A stretch of DNA of 33,161 nucleotides from Endozoicomonas atrinae (GCF_001647025.1 NZ_LUKQ02000046.1:1-33161), one strand, 5' to 3'; positions 16,494 to 26,664 are shown, numbered from the stretch's first letter. Notes: generated from the letters alone by a model not told the origin. Program-made: numbers and translations.

Positions 16494-17147
16494 ATCAGCA
16501 TCCGTTACCGTATTGTTTTTTAACACCCACACCGCCGCTTCAACCCGGGAACGGACACCCAGCTTTTTCAACAGTCGTTTTACATGCACTTTGACCGTTC
16601 CCTCACTGATCGACAGTTTTCGTCCAATCATTTTATTGGCCATGCCTTCAGCGATCAGATGAAGAACTTCCCTTTCCTTGAAAGTGAGCAGATCCAGCCG
16701 GTCTTCCTGCTCCTGTTCCGGCCTGAGCAACGACGCCAGTACTTCCGCCAGTCTGTCATCCACTACCAGCTTGCCACGAGCAGCGTCACCAATTTGAAGC
16801 AGTAAATCCTCCGGCTCCATATCTTTCAGCAGGTAGCCGTCGGCTCCGGCCCGGAACATCGCTGCAACATCCTCACGATGCTCGGAAACCGTCAGAACGA
16901 TCACTTTACTGTCCACGTCTGCGGCTCTCATTGCCTTGAGTGTCTCCAGACCATCCATGCCTTTCATATTCAGATCCAGCAGGATAAGGTCTGGCTCCAG
17001 TTTGATCGCTGCTTCCAGCCCGGCTTCCCCACTGCCAGCTTCGGCAATCACATGTAACCCGTCTTCTTCATTGATTAACTGGACCAGGCCCTTTCGCAAC
17101 AAAGGGTGATCATCAATCAGAAGAATATCGATGGTTTGCTCACTCAT
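16488..17147 (-). CDS. narL: Nitrate/nitrite response regulator NarL
   Basis: A 219-residue response regulator. Residues 8-125 form the receiver (DDHP acidic pocket, phospho-acceptor Asp in LILLDLNMKGMDGLETL, then GADGYLLKDMEPEDLL, which reads as NarL rather than NarP). Residues 155-212 form the LuxR-type DNA-binding domain (LTFKEREVLHLIAEGMANKMI, SEGTVKVHVKRLLKKLGVRSRVEAAVWV). The ATG at 17147 overlaps the narX stop by eight bases (ATGAGTGA), implying translational coupling. A longer frame reaching back into narX is not used. It is expected to control the adjacent nap promoter, where matching heptamers exist. Confidence 0.93.
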   Translation of the reverse strand: MSEQTIDILLIDDHPLLRKGLVQLINEEDGLHVIAEAGSGEAGLEAAIKLEPDLILLDLNMKGMDGLETLKAMRAADVDSKVIVLTVSEHREDVAAMFRAGADGYLLKDMEPEDLLLQIGDAARGKLVVDDRLAEVLASLLRPEQEQEDRLDLLTFKEREVLHLIAEGMANKMIGRKLSISEGTVKVHVKRLLKKLGVRSRVEAAVWVLKNNTVTDADL

Positions 17148-19008
17148 AAGTTCTCTCTTCAGATCGCCCGAACTCCAGATACACTTCCGTCCCCCCAGAC
17201 GATAACCTCCTGGTATCCAGTGTTCCACCCATACTGGCCGCACGCTCACGCATAATGGTTGTCCCATAATGTCCGTGTGCTGAGGGTTTGTTCTCAATAC
17301 CACAACCGTCGTCAGTTACGGTAATGCCCAGTGACCCGTCACTGGTTAAAAAACAGCTGACCCTGGCCTCACTGGCTTTCGCATGTTTTACCACATTCAT
17401 CAGCGCTTCCCGCACAATCTGCAGGGCATGAATCTGGTCATGGGCACCGATGCTGGAAAAGCGAAGTTGATAATCCAGCTGGAAATGAATGTCTGGTGAG
17501 CGCTGCGAGAATTCTTCCAGCGTCTTTTGCAGAGCCTGTTCAAGACCTCCCTCAGAAAGAGTCAGCCTGAAGGTTTTCAACAGTTCCCGTAACTGGGCAT
17601 AAGCATTGTTGGTGCCTTCCCTTAGCTCATCAAGGATCTGTACAACCGATGGGTGGACTTCCGACTTTTCCAGTTGTCGCCTGATGCGCAGTACCTGAAT
17701 TTTCTGATAAGACAGTGCCTGGGCCAGTGAATCATGGAGCTCTCTGGCAATTACCGCCCTTTCCTCCATCAACAACATCCGTCGCTCATGGGTTCTGGAG
17801 CGGCTCTGGTCAATGGAAGTGGCGATAATATCGGCAAAGGTCTGCAGCCATTGCTGGCTCTCTTCGGGCAGCTCAATGGTTGAACCGGCGGTTACTTTCA
17901 AAAAACCAAAACGGTGCTGCCTGGACAACAGAGCAAACTGCCATGATTTCGGTTCAGGCAATGACCCTCCCACCGCTTTATTCAGACAGTCCGCACAATG
18001 CTCTCCGACACAGGGCTTTTTGCGGTCACTGGCAATTTTCTGCAAACGACTACTGTCTTCGGTATCAGAAAGACACAGGTAACAATCCTCCAACCCAAGT
18101 AACTCCTGCCATTCCCTGGCCAGAGAAGCCACCAGGTGCTCATCGTATGGATTTGTTGCCAGGTTTCTGGATGCTTTGTACAACAGCTCAAGGGCATGAT
18201 TGGACTGGGCAAGTGCGTATGTCTGCTCTTTCACTTTTTCTTCCAATCGGTCATACAGGTTCCCGAGTTCCAGGGCCATCCCGCGAAAGGTCCGGGTCAG
18301 GTTTCCTATTTCATTACTGGCCTGATAATTCAGCCCCAGTTCACTGAACTGACCATTTCGAATAAGGCCTGCGGCATTTCCCAGGTCATCCATTGGCTTT
18401 AGAAGATGGCGGTTAATAAAACGGATCGTCATTAACGCCATGGTGAGAATGACTGCCAGCACAAACAATGCCGTTAAAAACAGTTGCTGTAGCTTCTGCT
18501 CGGTATGCAGCTGAAGTGAGTTCACCATATTATCGATATGATCAACAAACTCCGGCACCTGATAAACAAACTTTTCGTAGCCCTGAGGGTCAGCCAGCAG
18601 TGGCTTCATCTGTGAGAACCATTGATTGGCCACCAGCCGATAGGCCTCCCCCAGACCTCCCCGATCATCCAGTAATCTTCTCAGCGGTTCGCTGTTGATG
18701 CTGTTGTCATAGATATCAATTAACCGGTTGAGCGTGCTCGGACTGATCAGTTCAGGAATCAGTACATGTTCAGCCAGTCGCCAGGACTGCATGCGCAATG
18801 AACCAGAGATATTAATCGCCGCAGCATCACTTTCAGTCACAAGGGCAAACCATAGTGAGCTTCCCACACTGACCAGAGCCAGAAGACAGATGCCAGCTAT
18901 AACCAGCAGGGCTTTCTGCCGCAGAGAGCCAATGCGACTTTTTTCCTGCTCCTGATCAGAGCCAAAGACTAATTGATCCAGATCAACATCCCCTGCAGTT
19001 GAAGGCAT
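17140..19008 (-). CDS. narX: Nitrate/nitrite sensor histidine kinase NarX
   Basis: A 622-residue inner-membrane kinase. A first membrane segment (about 33-55) leads to a periplasmic sensor with the P-box-like INISGSLRMQSWRL, the nitrate-binding helix of NarX/NarQ. A second segment lies near 175-195, then a HAMP linker, a central cysteine cluster (CVGEHCADC, as in NarX), a HisKA_3 dimerisation domain with the phospho-His in IARELHDSLAQALSYQ, and an ATPase with DDGCGIE and GHYGTTIMRERA. It is slightly longer than E. coli NarX (598) because of an extended N-terminus. It forms an operon with narL and diverges from napF. Confidence 0.93.
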   Translation of the reverse strand: MPSTAGDVDLDQLVFGSDQEQEKSRIGSLRQKALLVIAGICLLALVSVGSSLWFALVTESDAAAINISGSLRMQSWRLAEHVLIPELISPSTLNRLIDIYDNSINSEPLRRLLDDRGGLGEAYRLVANQWFSQMKPLLADPQGYEKFVYQVPEFVDHIDNMVNSLQLHTEQKLQQLFLTALFVLAVILTMALMTIRFINRHLLKPMDDLGNAAGLIRNGQFSELGLNYQASNEIGNLTRTFRGMALELGNLYDRLEEKVKEQTYALAQSNHALELLYKASRNLATNPYDEHLVASLAREWQELLGLEDCYLCLSDTEDSSRLQKIASDRKKPCVGEHCADCLNKAVGGSLPEPKSWQFALLSRQHRFGFLKVTAGSTIELPEESQQWLQTFADIIATSIDQSRSRTHERRMLLMEERAVIARELHDSLAQALSYQKIQVLRIRRQLEKSEVHPSVVQILDELREGTNNAYAQLRELLKTFRLTLSEGGLEQALQKTLEEFSQRSPDIHFQLDYQLRFSSIGAHDQIHALQIVREALMNVVKHAKASEARVSCFLTSDGSLGITVTDDGCGIENKPSAHGHYGTTIMRERAASMGGTLDTRRLSSGGTEVYLEFGRSEERTYE

Positions 19009-19157
19009 ATACCTCTTATTTTCCCACTTATTTCATAAGAGCCCCACATACAGCAAGGCCTGCACTCAAATAAAGCCTGAATTAAGAGATTCCCTTGTTT
19101 TTTAACACTATTTTTCTGACAGGGAGAATCATAACCTGTAAAGGGCCTTCAACCTCA

Positions 19158-19189
19158 TACCTCTTTAGGGGTACACAACCTGTACCCCT
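19158..19189. promoter_or_regulatory. NarL/NarP-type heptamer array upstream of napF
   Basis: TACCTCT-TT-AGGGGTA at 19158-19173 is a 7-2-7 inverted pair matching the TACYYMT consensus on both strands, the arrangement bound by NarL and NarP dimers. A further heptamer TACCCCT follows at 19183-19189; AGGGGTACA and TGTACCCCT also form a perfect inverted repeat over 19167-19189. It sits about 110-140 bases before napF in the narX-napF intergenic region. I see no good FNR box beside it. Confidence 0.75.
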
Positions 19190-19296
19190 CCCCTGCTACC
19201 ACGGTTTACACCATCTTTACCCTTTTTACACAGAGATTATCATCTTCATAAAAGCAACAGCCAACGTCTAATACCAAACAAAAGATACCGATCACC

Positions 19297-19848
19297 ATGG
19301 GGGCAGGCAACCTGATTTCACGACGTCGTTTCTTAACCGGCAGCCAGCAGAAAGGCTCTACTTTCCGTCCTCCCTGGACGCCGCCAGAAGGTGAGTTTGT
19401 CGACCAGTGCCGTCGTTGTGATGACTGCATTGCCGTTTGTGAAACAGGCCTTCTAAAAAAAGGCAGCGGTGGCTTTCCAGAGGCAGACTTTTCACAGGCA
19501 GGTTGCTCTTTCTGTGGCTCCTGCAGTGATGCCTGTCAGCACAATGTCATTCAAAAAAACGTTATTCAAGAAACCGAAGGCGCTCCCTGGAATATCCTGG
19601 CCACGATCAATTCACAATGTCTGGCACTGAACCGGGTGCACTGCCGGACCTGTCAGGAAACCTGCGAAGCCAGAGCCATCAGCTTCACGATTAAAGCCGG
19701 TGGTGTGGCCATTCCCAGCATCAATACCGACCAGTGTACCGGCTGTGGTGAGTGTGTCTCCCTCTGTCCGATAACAGCCATTTCCATGATTTCAAATTCA
19801 GAACAACCATTTTCAGAAAAAACACGGGCCAGAGGGATTTGTGAATGA
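19297..19848 (+). CDS. napF: Ferredoxin-type protein NapF
   Basis: A 183-residue cytoplasmic iron-sulfur protein that helps mature NapA. It has cysteine groups for several 4Fe-4S clusters: CRRCDDCIAVC near residue 38, CSFCGSCSDAC near 70, a CRTCQETC group near 113 and CTGCGECVSLCP near 147. The N-terminal SRRRFLTG resembles a Tat motif but lacks a following hydrophobic stretch, as in other NapF proteins. It is the first gene of the nap operon and its stop overlaps the napD start by four bases. Confidence 0.93.
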   Translation: MGAGNLISRRRFLTGSQQKGSTFRPPWTPPEGEFVDQCRRCDDCIAVCETGLLKKGSGGFPEADFSQAGCSFCGSCSDACQHNVIQKNVIQETEGAPWNILATINSQCLALNRVHCRTCQETCEARAISFTIKAGGVAIPSINTDQCTGCGECVSLCPITAISMISNSEQPFSEKTRARGICE

Positions 19849-20096
19849 TTCAACCTGCAGAAATCTGCGCCATCTCCGGCGTTGTTGTCCGGGCCCTGCC
19901 AGAGCAGTTAACAGACGTCACCCGGCAACTGGAAGCCTTGCCAGGTGTTGAGGTTCACGCCTGTGATCCGCAGGGAAAACTGGTGGTTACCGTTGAAGAG
20001 TTACCCGGTGAAAAGCTGATGGTTGACCGGCTGACCGAAATTAATGCTGTGGCGGGAGTGTTGTCTGCTGCACTGATATATGCGCATCAGGAGTAA
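19845..20096 (+). CDS. napD: NapA maturation chaperone NapD
   Basis: An 83-residue cytoplasmic protein of the NapD family, which binds the NapA Tat signal peptide and holds export until the molybdenum cofactor is inserted. [36 protein letters not shown] and [18 protein letters not shown] follow the ferredoxin-like fold pattern of NapD. Its start overlaps the napF stop (ATGA), with AGAGGGA upstream, and napA begins four bases after its stop. Confidence 0.93.
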   Translation: MIQPAEICAISGVVVRALPEQLTDVTRQLEALPGVEVHACDPQGKLVVTVEELPGEKLMVDRLTEINAVAGVLSAALIYAHQE

Positions 20097-20100
20097 ACAG

Positions 20101-22611
20101 ATGGATATAAAGCAAAGTCGAAGGGACTTTATAAAAAGCAGTGCTATCGCTGCCACCGCAGCAGCTGCTGGAGTCAGTACACCAGCAGCTGCCACCAATC
20201 TGATCACCAGCAGCAAGGCAACGGAAATCAAGTGGGACAAAGCGCCCTGCCGTTTCTGCGGTACCGGCTGTTCCGTTCTGGTAGGCAGTAAGGATGGACG
20301 TGTCGTCGCCACCCAGGGGGATCCGGAAGCACCGGTTAACCGTGGTCTGAACTGCATCAAGGGCTACTTCCTGTCCAAGATCATGTACGGCTCTGACCGC
20401 CTGCAGACACCACTGCTTAGGATGAAAAATGGCGAATTCCATAAAGAGGGTGAATTCACACCCATCACCTGGGACCAGGCGTTTGACATCATGGCTGACA
20501 AGTGGAAAGCCGCCATTGCCAAAACCCGTAACTCACCCGAGATGCCCGCTGTCGGCATGTTTGGTTCCGGCCAGTGGACCGTCTGGGAAGGCTATGCTGC
20601 GGCAAAATTAATGAAAGCCGGTTTCCGCAGTAACCATATTGATCCTAACGCCCGCCATTGCATGGCATCCGCTGTCGTCGGCTTTATGCGTACCTTTGGC
20701 ATGGATGAGCCAATGGGCTGTTATGACGATTTCGAAAAAGCCGATGCATTTGTGCTCTGGGGCTCCAATATGGCAGAGATGCACCCGGTACTCTGGTCAC
20801 GCCTGACCGACCGCCGTCTCTCCAGCGACCAGGTCAATGTATCCGTTCTGTCGACGTTCAAACACCGCTCCTTTGAACTGGCCGACATTGGCATGGTATT
20901 TACCCCCCATACCGATCTGGCTATTGGTAACTATATTGCCAATTACATCATCCAGAACAATGCCGTCGATAAAGACTTCGTCAAGAAGCACACTCGTTTC
21001 CGCAGCGGTGTCACCGATATCGGCTATGGCCTTCGTCCAGACCACCCATTGGAAAAGCAAGCCAAAAACCCCGGCAACGGTGGTTCTGAAGAGATTACCT
21101 TTGATCAGTTCGCGGCCTTTGTCAGCGAATACACCGCAGAGAAAGCATCGAAACTGTCTGGCGTACCGGTAGATCAGCTGGAAGCCCTGGCCAAGCTGTA
21201 TGCCGATCCCAAGGTCAAGGTGATGTCCCTCTGGACCATGGGTGTTAACCAGCACACCCGCGGTGTCTGGATGAACAACATCATTTACAACCTGCACCTG
21301 CTCACCGGCAAGATTTCCAAGCCTGGCTGTGGTCCTTTCTCCCTGACCGGTCAGCCTTCTGCCTGTGGTACTGCCCGTGAAGTGGGTACTTTTGCTCACC
21401 GACTGCCTGCAGATATGGTGGTAGCCAACAAGAAACACCGGGATTTTGCCGAAAAAGTATGGAAGCTCCCTGAAGGTACTATTCCTGCCAAGGTGGGTTA
21501 CCACGCTGTATTGCAAAACCGTATGCTGAAAGATGGCAAACTGAATGCCTATTGGGTGATGTGTAACAACAATATGCAGACCGCACCCAATATGAATAAT
21601 GAAGGCCTGCCCGGCTATCGCAATCCTGAAAACTTTGTCGTCGTTTCCGACCCTTATCCGACGGTAACAGCACAGGCCGCTGACCTGATTCTACCGACAG
21701 CCATGTGGGTAGAGAAAGAAGGTGCCTATGGCAATGCTGAGCGCCGGACCCAGTTCTGGTATCAGCAGGTAGCACCGCAGGGCGACGCTAAATCAGACCT
21801 CTGGCAGCTGATGGAGTTTTCCAAACGCTTCAAGGTAGAAGAAGTCTGGTCCGACGAGTTGCTTGCCAAGGCGCCTGAACTGAAGGGCAAAACCCTGTTT
21901 GACGTCCTCTATGCCAATGGACAGGGTGATAAATACAGCCTAGATGAGATTCCCGCCGACCGTCTAAACGACGAGAGCCGTGATTTTGGTTTCTATGTTC
22001 AAAAAGGCCTGTTTGAAGAGTACGCCACCTTTGGGCGTGGCAAGGCCCATGACCTGGCGTCATTCGACCTTTATCACCAGTCCCGTGGTCTCCGCTGGCC
22101 AGTGGTTAATGGCAAGGAAACTCTGTGGCGCTACCGCGAAGGCTATGACCCGTATGTGAAAGCCGGTGAAGAAGTCAGCTTCTACGGAAAACCAGACGGC
22201 AAAGCCTGGCTGTTTGCCCTGCCCTACGAGCCACCTCATGAAGCACCGGATGAAGAGTATGACCTCTGGCTATCTACCGGTCGTGTGCTGGAGCACTGGC
22301 ACTCAGGCTCTATGACCCGCCGGGTACCTGAGCTTTATCGTTCATTCCCCGATGCCGTGGTTTACATGCATCCTGACGATGCCAAATCACGTGGTCTGCG
22401 TCGCGGCATGGAAGCAAAAGTCGTGACCCGTTATGGCGTAGTTCGTACCCGTGTGGAAACCAGGGGCCGGAACACTCCTCCAAAAGGACTGGTGTTTATG
22501 CCGTTCTTTGATGCAGGGCAGCTGGTGAACAAACTGATACTGGATGCCACTGACCCGTTATCGAAAGAAACGGACTACAAAAAAACAGCGGCAAAAATCG
22601 TTAGAGCCTGA
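20101..22611 (+). CDS. napA: Periplasmic nitrate reductase catalytic subunit NapA
   Basis: An 836-residue molybdoenzyme that reduces nitrate to nitrite in the periplasm. The Tat signal [20 protein letters not shown] is followed by the 4Fe-4S motif with Cys50, Cys53, Cys57 and Cys85. Cys186 in NARHCMASA is the expected molybdenum ligand of the bis-MGD cofactor. Length matches NapA (about 830). The ATG at 20101 is preferred over one at 20080 because AGGAG lies seven bases before it and the Tat signal then starts at the N-terminus. Electrons come from NapB; NapD and NapF, encoded upstream, assist maturation. Confidence 0.97.
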   Translation: MDIKQSRRDFIKSSAIAATAAAAGVSTPAAATNLITSSKATEIKWDKAPCRFCGTGCSVLVGSKDGRVVATQGDPEAPVNRGLNCIKGYFLSKIMYGSDRLQTPLLRMKNGEFHKEGEFTPITWDQAFDIMADKWKAAIAKTRNSPEMPAVGMFGSGQWTVWEGYAAAKLMKAGFRSNHIDPNARHCMASAVVGFMRTFGMDEPMGCYDDFEKADAFVLWGSNMAEMHPVLWSRLTDRRLSSDQVNVSVLSTFKHRSFELADIGMVFTPHTDLAIGNYIANYIIQNNAVDKDFVKKHTRFRSGVTDIGYGLRPDHPLEKQAKNPGNGGSEEITFDQFAAFVSEYTAEKASKLSGVPVDQLEALAKLYADPKVKVMSLWTMGVNQHTRGVWMNNIIYNLHLLTGKISKPGCGPFSLTGQPSACGTAREVGTFAHRLPADMVVANKKHRDFAEKVWKLPEGTIPAKVGYHAVLQNRMLKDGKLNAYWVMCNNNMQTAPNMNNEGLPGYRNPENFVVVSDPYPTVTAQAADLILPTAMWVEKEGAYGNAERRTQFWYQQVAPQGDAKSDLWQLMEFSKRFKVEEVWSDELLAKAPELKGKTLFDVLYANGQGDKYSLDEIPADRLNDESRDFGFYVQKGLFEEYATFGRGKAHDLASFDLYHQSRGLRWPVVNGKETLWRYREGYDPYVKAGEEVSFYGKPDGKAWLFALPYEPPHEAPDEEYDLWLSTGRVLEHWHSGSMTRRVPELYRSFPDAVVYMHPDDAKSRGLRRGMEAKVVTRYGVVRTRVETRGRNTPPKGLVFMPFFDAGQLVNKLILDATDPLSKETDYKKTAAKIVRA

Positions 22612-22651
22612 AACAGCCGTAAGCCATGAGTAGCTCTAAGTCAGGAATCGT

Positions 22652-23422
22652 ATGAGCAAGAACAAACCCAGCCAGCATGACAGTCGTACAATAAGCCGGC
22701 GTCGTTTTATTGCAGGCACAGCCCAGGCCGCCTGTGCTGTCAGTCTGTTGGGTTTGGGGCTGAGCTGGGTTGGCAGCAAGTCCAGCTCTCCGGAAGCTCA
22801 GGCTCTGCGCCCACCCGGCGCACTGCCGGAAGATGAGTTTCTGGCGTCCTGTCTGCGCTGCGGTATCTGTGTCAGAGATTGCCCATACGATGTGCTGAAA
22901 CTGGCGCAACCGGAAGACCCGGTTGCCTCCGGTACGCCGTACTTTGAAGCCAGGGAAAATCCCTGCCTGATGTGCGAAGACATTCCCTGTATCACCAACT
23001 GCCCAAGTGGTTCGCTGTCACCGGAACTGACGGATATTAACGATGCCCGGATGGGACTGGCGGTTCTTATTGATCGTGAGAACTGCCTGAACCTGCAGGG
23101 GCTTCGCTGTGATGTCTGCTATCGCGTCTGCCCCCGCATTGATGAAGCCATTACCCTGCAGCTGAGCCGCAACACACGCACCAATGTTCACGCGATTTTT
23201 GAACCGGTCGTGCATTCTGATGCCTGCACCGGTTGTGGAAAATGCGAACAGGCCTGTGTGCTGGATGAAGCGGCCATCAAGGTAGTGCCTCATAAACTGG
23301 CCCAGGGAGAACTGGGGAGCCACTATCGGCTGGGCTGGAAGGAAGAGGAACGCACCGGTACGCAGCTGGTTCCCCGCAACCTGAAATTACCGGCGCATCG
23401 ACCTGCAGGAGAAGGATCATGA
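22652..23422 (+). CDS. napG: Ferredoxin-type quinol dehydrogenase subunit NapG
   Basis: A 256-residue Tat-exported iron-sulfur protein ([23 protein letters not shown]). Cysteine groups for four 4Fe-4S clusters are visible: [26 protein letters not shown], a central CDVCYRVCP group and [11 protein letters not shown]. With NapH it forms a quinol-oxidising module that passes electrons to NapC/NapB. AGGAA lies five bases before the ATG. Its stop overlaps the napH start by four bases. Confidence 0.95.
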   Translation: MSKNKPSQHDSRTISRRRFIAGTAQAACAVSLLGLGLSWVGSKSSSPEAQALRPPGALPEDEFLASCLRCGICVRDCPYDVLKLAQPEDPVASGTPYFEARENPCLMCEDIPCITNCPSGSLSPELTDINDARMGLAVLIDRENCLNLQGLRCDVCYRVCPRIDEAITLQLSRNTRTNVHAIFEPVVHSDACTGCGKCEQACVLDEAAIKVVPHKLAQGELGSHYRLGWKEEERTGTQLVPRNLKLPAHRPAGEGS

Positions 23423-24309
23423 GTGCCGTAACATCACGAAGCAACTGGAAGAAATGGCGTTTTCTTCTGCTCCGTCGATTTTGCCAGCTGATGGTACCAA
23501 CCCTCTTTCTGGCATCCCCATACATGGTGCAATGGACCGGTGACACACTGCTGATCAACGGAAACCTGTCGTCCAGTTTAACCCTGGGTATTCTGCCGAT
23601 GAGTGACCCTCTGGCCGTACTGCAAGGGCTACTGGCTGGTCACCCAATGGTAGCCCAGGGACTGATTGGTGCCGGTGTTGTCATTCTTCTCTATGGTTTG
23701 CTTGGTGGCCGGAGTTTCTGCAGCTGGGTTTGCCCGATCAACCCGATCACAGACCTGGCCGCCTGGCTCAGGAAGAAGCTGGGAATCCGCAACAGTCATA
23801 AGCTGTCCAGAAGCAGCCGCTACTGGATTCTGGCCATGGTACTGGTGCTGCCACTGGTGACTGGAATGATTGTCTGGGAGCTGTTCAACCCGGTCAGCCA
23901 AATGATCCGAGGCCTTCTGTTTGGCATGGGAGCGGGCTGGTATCTGATTGCTGCCGTGTTTCTGCTGGATTTCCTGATCAGTGCCCGTGGCTGGTGTGGT
24001 CACCTCTGCCCACTGGGCGGATTTTACGGATTGCTTGGACGCCTCAGTCCTCTGCAGGTCAGTGCCACAGAGCGCAAACACTGCAATGACTGCATGGACT
24101 GCTATGCCATCTGCCCCGAACCACACATTCTCCCGGCAGCCCTTAAGGAAAAAAAGGGCGACAGCCCGGTACTGAACAAGAGTGACTGCACCCGCTGCGG
24201 TCGCTGTATTGATGTCTGTGAAAAGAACGTCTTTTCCTTCCAGGCATCCTTTAACCATCAAATCATCGCATCAACCCGGCCAGATAACCGGGTTGTGGAC
24301 TCTGAATAA
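23419..24309 (+). CDS. napH: Quinol dehydrogenase membrane component NapH
   Basis: A 296-residue inner-membrane iron-sulfur protein. Four membrane segments are predicted, with the two characteristic cysteine motifs CSWVCP and CGHLCP at cytoplasmic faces, and two C-terminal ferredoxin clusters ([12 protein letters not shown] and [11 protein letters not shown]). It oxidises quinol together with NapG. AGGAGAAGGA precedes the start, which overlaps the napG stop. Confidence 0.95.
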   Translation: MSAVTSRSNWKKWRFLLLRRFCQLMVPTLFLASPYMVQWTGDTLLINGNLSSSLTLGILPMSDPLAVLQGLLAGHPMVAQGLIGAGVVILLYGLLGGRSFCSWVCPINPITDLAAWLRKKLGIRNSHKLSRSSRYWILAMVLVLPLVTGMIVWELFNPVSQMIRGLLFGMGAGWYLIAAVFLLDFLISARGWCGHLCPLGGFYGLLGRLSPLQVSATERKHCNDCMDCYAICPEPHILPAALKEKKGDSPVLNKSDCTRCGRCIDVCEKNVFSFQASFNHQIIASTRPDNRVVDSE

Positions 24310-24338
24310 TGACTGACCAGGAAGGCGGAGACACTGCC

Positions 24339-24848
24339 ATGAGCCAACCCATGACTACCACTACGAGAATGAAAAGCATACTCAAATCAGGCCATCTTCG
24401 TGCATTGAAAACACTCGGCAAAGGACTGATGGCCTGCTTTTTTTCAATCACGATAAGCACCGTTGCGATGGCTGAGACGGGTGGTATCGACTCACTGAGA
24501 ACCATCGACCTCTCCACCGAAGCCCCTGCCGAAGCCATGAAAAAGGTCCTGGAGAGTGACACGACCTTTCACCGTGATTTTATTGAGCAACCGCCACTGA
24601 TTCCTCATGACATTCGCGGTTACACAGTCAATAAAGACGTCAATACCTGTCTGCAATGCCACAGCTGGAAGAATGCCAGCAAATGGGGAGCTACCCGAAT
24701 CAGCGTCACCCACTTCTATGACAGGGATGGCAAACAACGTGCGGATGTCGCCCCTAACCGTTACTTCTGTCTGCAGTGCCATGTGCCACAGGCGGATACA
24801 GCGCCGCTGCAGAAGAATAATTTTGAGCCGGTTGATTCCCTGAAGTAA
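24339..24848 (+). CDS. napB: Diheme cytochrome c NapB, small subunit of nitrate reductase
   Basis: The electron-donating subunit of NapAB. Two CLQCH heme motifs lie in the C-terminal half (CLQCHSWKNAS and CLQCHVPQADT), with the His-rich ligands typical of NapB. A signal peptide ends at about VAMA-ET. I chose the ATG at 24339 (169 residues) because GGAG lies eight bases upstream; an in-frame ATG at 24309 overlapping the napH stop (TAATG) would add ten residues and cannot be excluded. Confidence 0.94.
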   Translation: MSQPMTTTTRMKSILKSGHLRALKTLGKGLMACFFSITISTVAMAETGGIDSLRTIDLSTEAPAEAMKKVLESDTTFHRDFIEQPPLIPHDIRGYTVNKDVNTCLQCHSWKNASKWGATRISVTHFYDRDGKQRADVAPNRYFCLQCHVPQADTAPLQKNNFEPVDSLK

Positions 24849-24872
24849 GGACGCGTCCAGGTAAAGGTGAAC

Positions 24873-25487
24873 ATGATGAGTAAGGACTTTTTTCTGAAAC
24901 GCTACTGGAAAATGCTGACCACACCGGCCGGCAAAATATCCATGGGTGTTATTCTCGCTTTCGGCTTTGTTGCAGGCATTATCTTCTGGGGCGGTTTCAA
25001 TACCGGCATGGAGAAAACCAATACAGAAGAATTCTGTATCAGCTGTCATGAAATGGAAGACAATGTCTTTGAAGAGTACAAAGCCACCATTCACTACAAT
25101 AACCGTTCCGGTGTCAGAGCCGTCTGCTCCGATTGCCACGTACCCAAGGAGTGGACACCCAAGCTGGTAAGAAAGATTCAGGCCAGCAAAGAGCTCTGGG
25201 GTAAAATGACGGGCAAAATTGATACCCATGAAAAGTTTGTGGCACATCGTCGTGAAATGGCTGAACGTGAATGGGCCCGGATGAAGGCTAATGATTCGCA
25301 GGAGTGCCGGAACTGTCACAATTTCGACTATATGGACTTTTCCGAACAGTCTGCCAGAGCGATGGAGAGTCACACCAAGGCCTTCCTGGGAACGGACAAG
25401 ATGCTTCCTACCGGTGAGACCTGTATTGACTGCCACAAGGGTATTGCCCACGAGCTGCCTAATATGCATGGTATTGAGGGCTGGTAA
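24873..25487 (+). CDS. napC: Tetraheme cytochrome c quinol dehydrogenase NapC
   Basis: A roughly 204-residue NapC/NirT-family protein: one N-terminal membrane anchor ([22 protein letters not shown]) and four heme motifs, CISCH, CSDCH, CRNCH and CIDCH. It oxidises membrane quinol and delivers electrons to NapB. The start may be the ATG at 24873 or 24876 (AAAGG upstream); a GTG at 24867 is less likely. It is the last of the standard nap genes here; a small membrane protein follows. Confidence 0.95.
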   Translation: MMSKDFFLKRYWKMLTTPAGKISMGVILAFGFVAGIIFWGGFNTGMEKTNTEEFCISCHEMEDNVFEEYKATIHYNNRSGVRAVCSDCHVPKEWTPKLVRKIQASKELWGKMTGKIDTHEKFVAHRREMAEREWARMKANDSQECRNCHNFDYMDFSEQSARAMESHTKAFLGTDKMLPTGETCIDCHKGIAHELPNMHGIEGW

Positions 25488-25516
25488 GCAGCCCCAGCGA
25501 AAGCAAGGAGAATACA

Positions 25517-25645
25517 ATGAGCACACTGGAGTCTTTTATCTGGCACTTCCTGGGCTATGCAGCCATGCCGGCTATTTTTATCGGTGGGTTTATCGCTACA
25601 GCCCTGGTTTTCTGCTTCTTAATGGATAAAGCAGGAAAAGAGTAA
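25517..25645 (+). CDS. 42-aa Nap-associated membrane protein (TIGR02808-like)
   Basis: A 42-residue frame, with AAGGAG six bases before its ATG, 29 bases after napC. It begins MSTLESFIWHFLGYAAMPAI, has one membrane helix (about residues 12-36) and ends in a charged tail DKAGKE. It matches my recollection of the short TIGR02808 proteins found at nap loci of Vibrio and Shewanella. It does not look like NapE, which has a different basic N-terminus. Function is unknown; a role in assembling or anchoring the NapC/NapGH complex is a guess from position. Confidence 0.8.
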   Translation: MSTLESFIWHFLGYAAMPAIFIGGFIATALVFCFLMDKAGKE

Positions 25646-25657
25646 CACCCCCTAGAT

Positions 25658-25683
25658 TCAGGCCCTGGTAAAGCAGGGCCTGA
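25658..25683. terminator. Convergent hairpin at the end of the nap operon
   Basis: A perfect 10-bp GC-rich stem (25658-25667 with 25674-25683) with a 6-base loop lies between the small nap gene and the AraC gene, which face each other. T-tracts are absent, so it may work as a shared pause or Rho-assisted end. Confidence 0.5.
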
Positions 25684-25686
25684 CAC

Positions 25687-26664
25687 TCATTCGCAGCAAT
25701 ACTCCCCTGGTGTTATGCCCGTCCAGCGTTTGAACGCTTTGTTGAACGCACTCTCATCATGAAAACCCAGTCGTGCTGCCAGATCACTTCCGGAAACCCC
25801 TTCAGCCATCAGTGCTTTTGCCATTTCAAGCCGGGTCTGATCAGACAACAGTTTGAAGGTAATACCTTCCCGGGACAGCGTACGGTTCAGGTGCCGGCCA
25901 CTGATACCGAACTGCTCGGCCACTTTTTCTTTTCCCCAGTTCGGGTGTGCTGTAAGAATACGGACGACCCGGGTTCGAAAATCCCGTTCCTGCATATCGG
26001 TCAGCGCCTGATCGGCCAGCTGTCGCATCTGGGCATACAGTGATTTATTGGCCTGCACCAATGGCAGTGCATACTGTGACCGTGGAAAGACCATGGCATC
26101 AGCCAGTTGCTCAAATCGAACCGGGCACCCAAGCATTGCTTCATACCGCTCAGGCGTCATTAATGGCGCATGCTGGAACGAGATATAGGCAGGTTCAAAT
26201 CGATTATCGGTAAGATAGCGGGCTAACTGGACCAGCGTGGCCATGACCGCTTCCACCCGGATGGTTCGACAGACATTATGGAAGGGGGAATAAATAAGCC
26301 GGCAGCTCACCTCGTCTTCCATGGAAAGAAACTCCCCGCCCTCCCCGACAATAGGATGGTAAGTGATCAGTGCGTCCAGCGCGTCTTCCAGCGTGTCACA
26401 GCTCAGCAGAAGAAAACCAACAATATCCAGATTCCCCGGCTGAACATAACGCCCAAGCCGCAGACCCAGATCCGGCTCAGAATACGCGTCAATCAGAGAG
26501 CGCCAGAGACGATCCTGTAACGGCATCGGCACCCGGGCGTGCTGGCTGATCTCTTCAATAATGCCGCTCAGGTCGTCAGAAACCTTCAACCCAGAGTCTT
26601 CCAACGTCCGCACAATGGCCTTGGTAAACTGCTGCGTAACTGTGGGATGTCCCGAATTAACCAT
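25687..26664 (-). CDS. AraC family regulator with an arabinose-binding-like N-terminal domain
   Basis: A 325-residue regulator of the OruR/ArgR-like AraC branch. Residues 15-205 form the ligand-sensing domain of this branch (GLRLGRYVQPGNLDIVGFLLLSCDTLEDAL is typical), and residues 225-325 hold two helix-turn-helices (EKVAEQFGISGRHLNRTLSREG and DLAARLGFHDESAFNKAFKRWTGITPGEY). The ATG at 26664 is preferred to a TTG at 26685. It is divergent from the monooxygenase gene 127 bases away and is the likely activator of that four-gene unit. Confidence 0.9.
   Translation of the reverse strand: MVNSGHPTVTQQFTKAIVRTLEDSGLKVSDDLSGIIEEISQHARVPMPLQDRLWRSLIDAYSEPDLGLRLGRYVQPGNLDIVGFLLLSCDTLEDALDALITYHPIVGEGGEFLSMEDEVSCRLIYSPFHNVCRTIRVEAVMATLVQLARYLTDNRFEPAYISFQHAPLMTPERYEAMLGCPVRFEQLADAMVFPRSQYALPLVQANKSLYAQMRQLADQALTDMQERDFRTRVVRILTAHPNWGKEKVAEQFGISGRHLNRTLSREGITFKLLSDQTRLEMAKALMAEGVSGSDLAARLGFHDESAFNKAFKRWTGITPGEYCCE

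Noticed and set aside
19009-19296. FNR box in the narX-napF region
   Set aside because: No sequence close to TTGAT-N4-ATCAA was found beside the NarL heptamers, only weak half-sites.
20797-21516. Minus-strand frame of 239 codons within napA
   Set aside because: A shadow of napA on the opposite strand with no motifs; napA itself is certain.
24492-25526. Minus-strand frame of 344 codons across napB and napC
   Set aside because: It lies opposite two genes with six heme motifs; its Cys/His pattern is a by-product of those codons.
25517-25645. Calling the small nap gene napE
   Set aside because: Its sequence lacks the basic N-terminus and helix pattern of NapE/TorE and resembles the TIGR02808 group instead.
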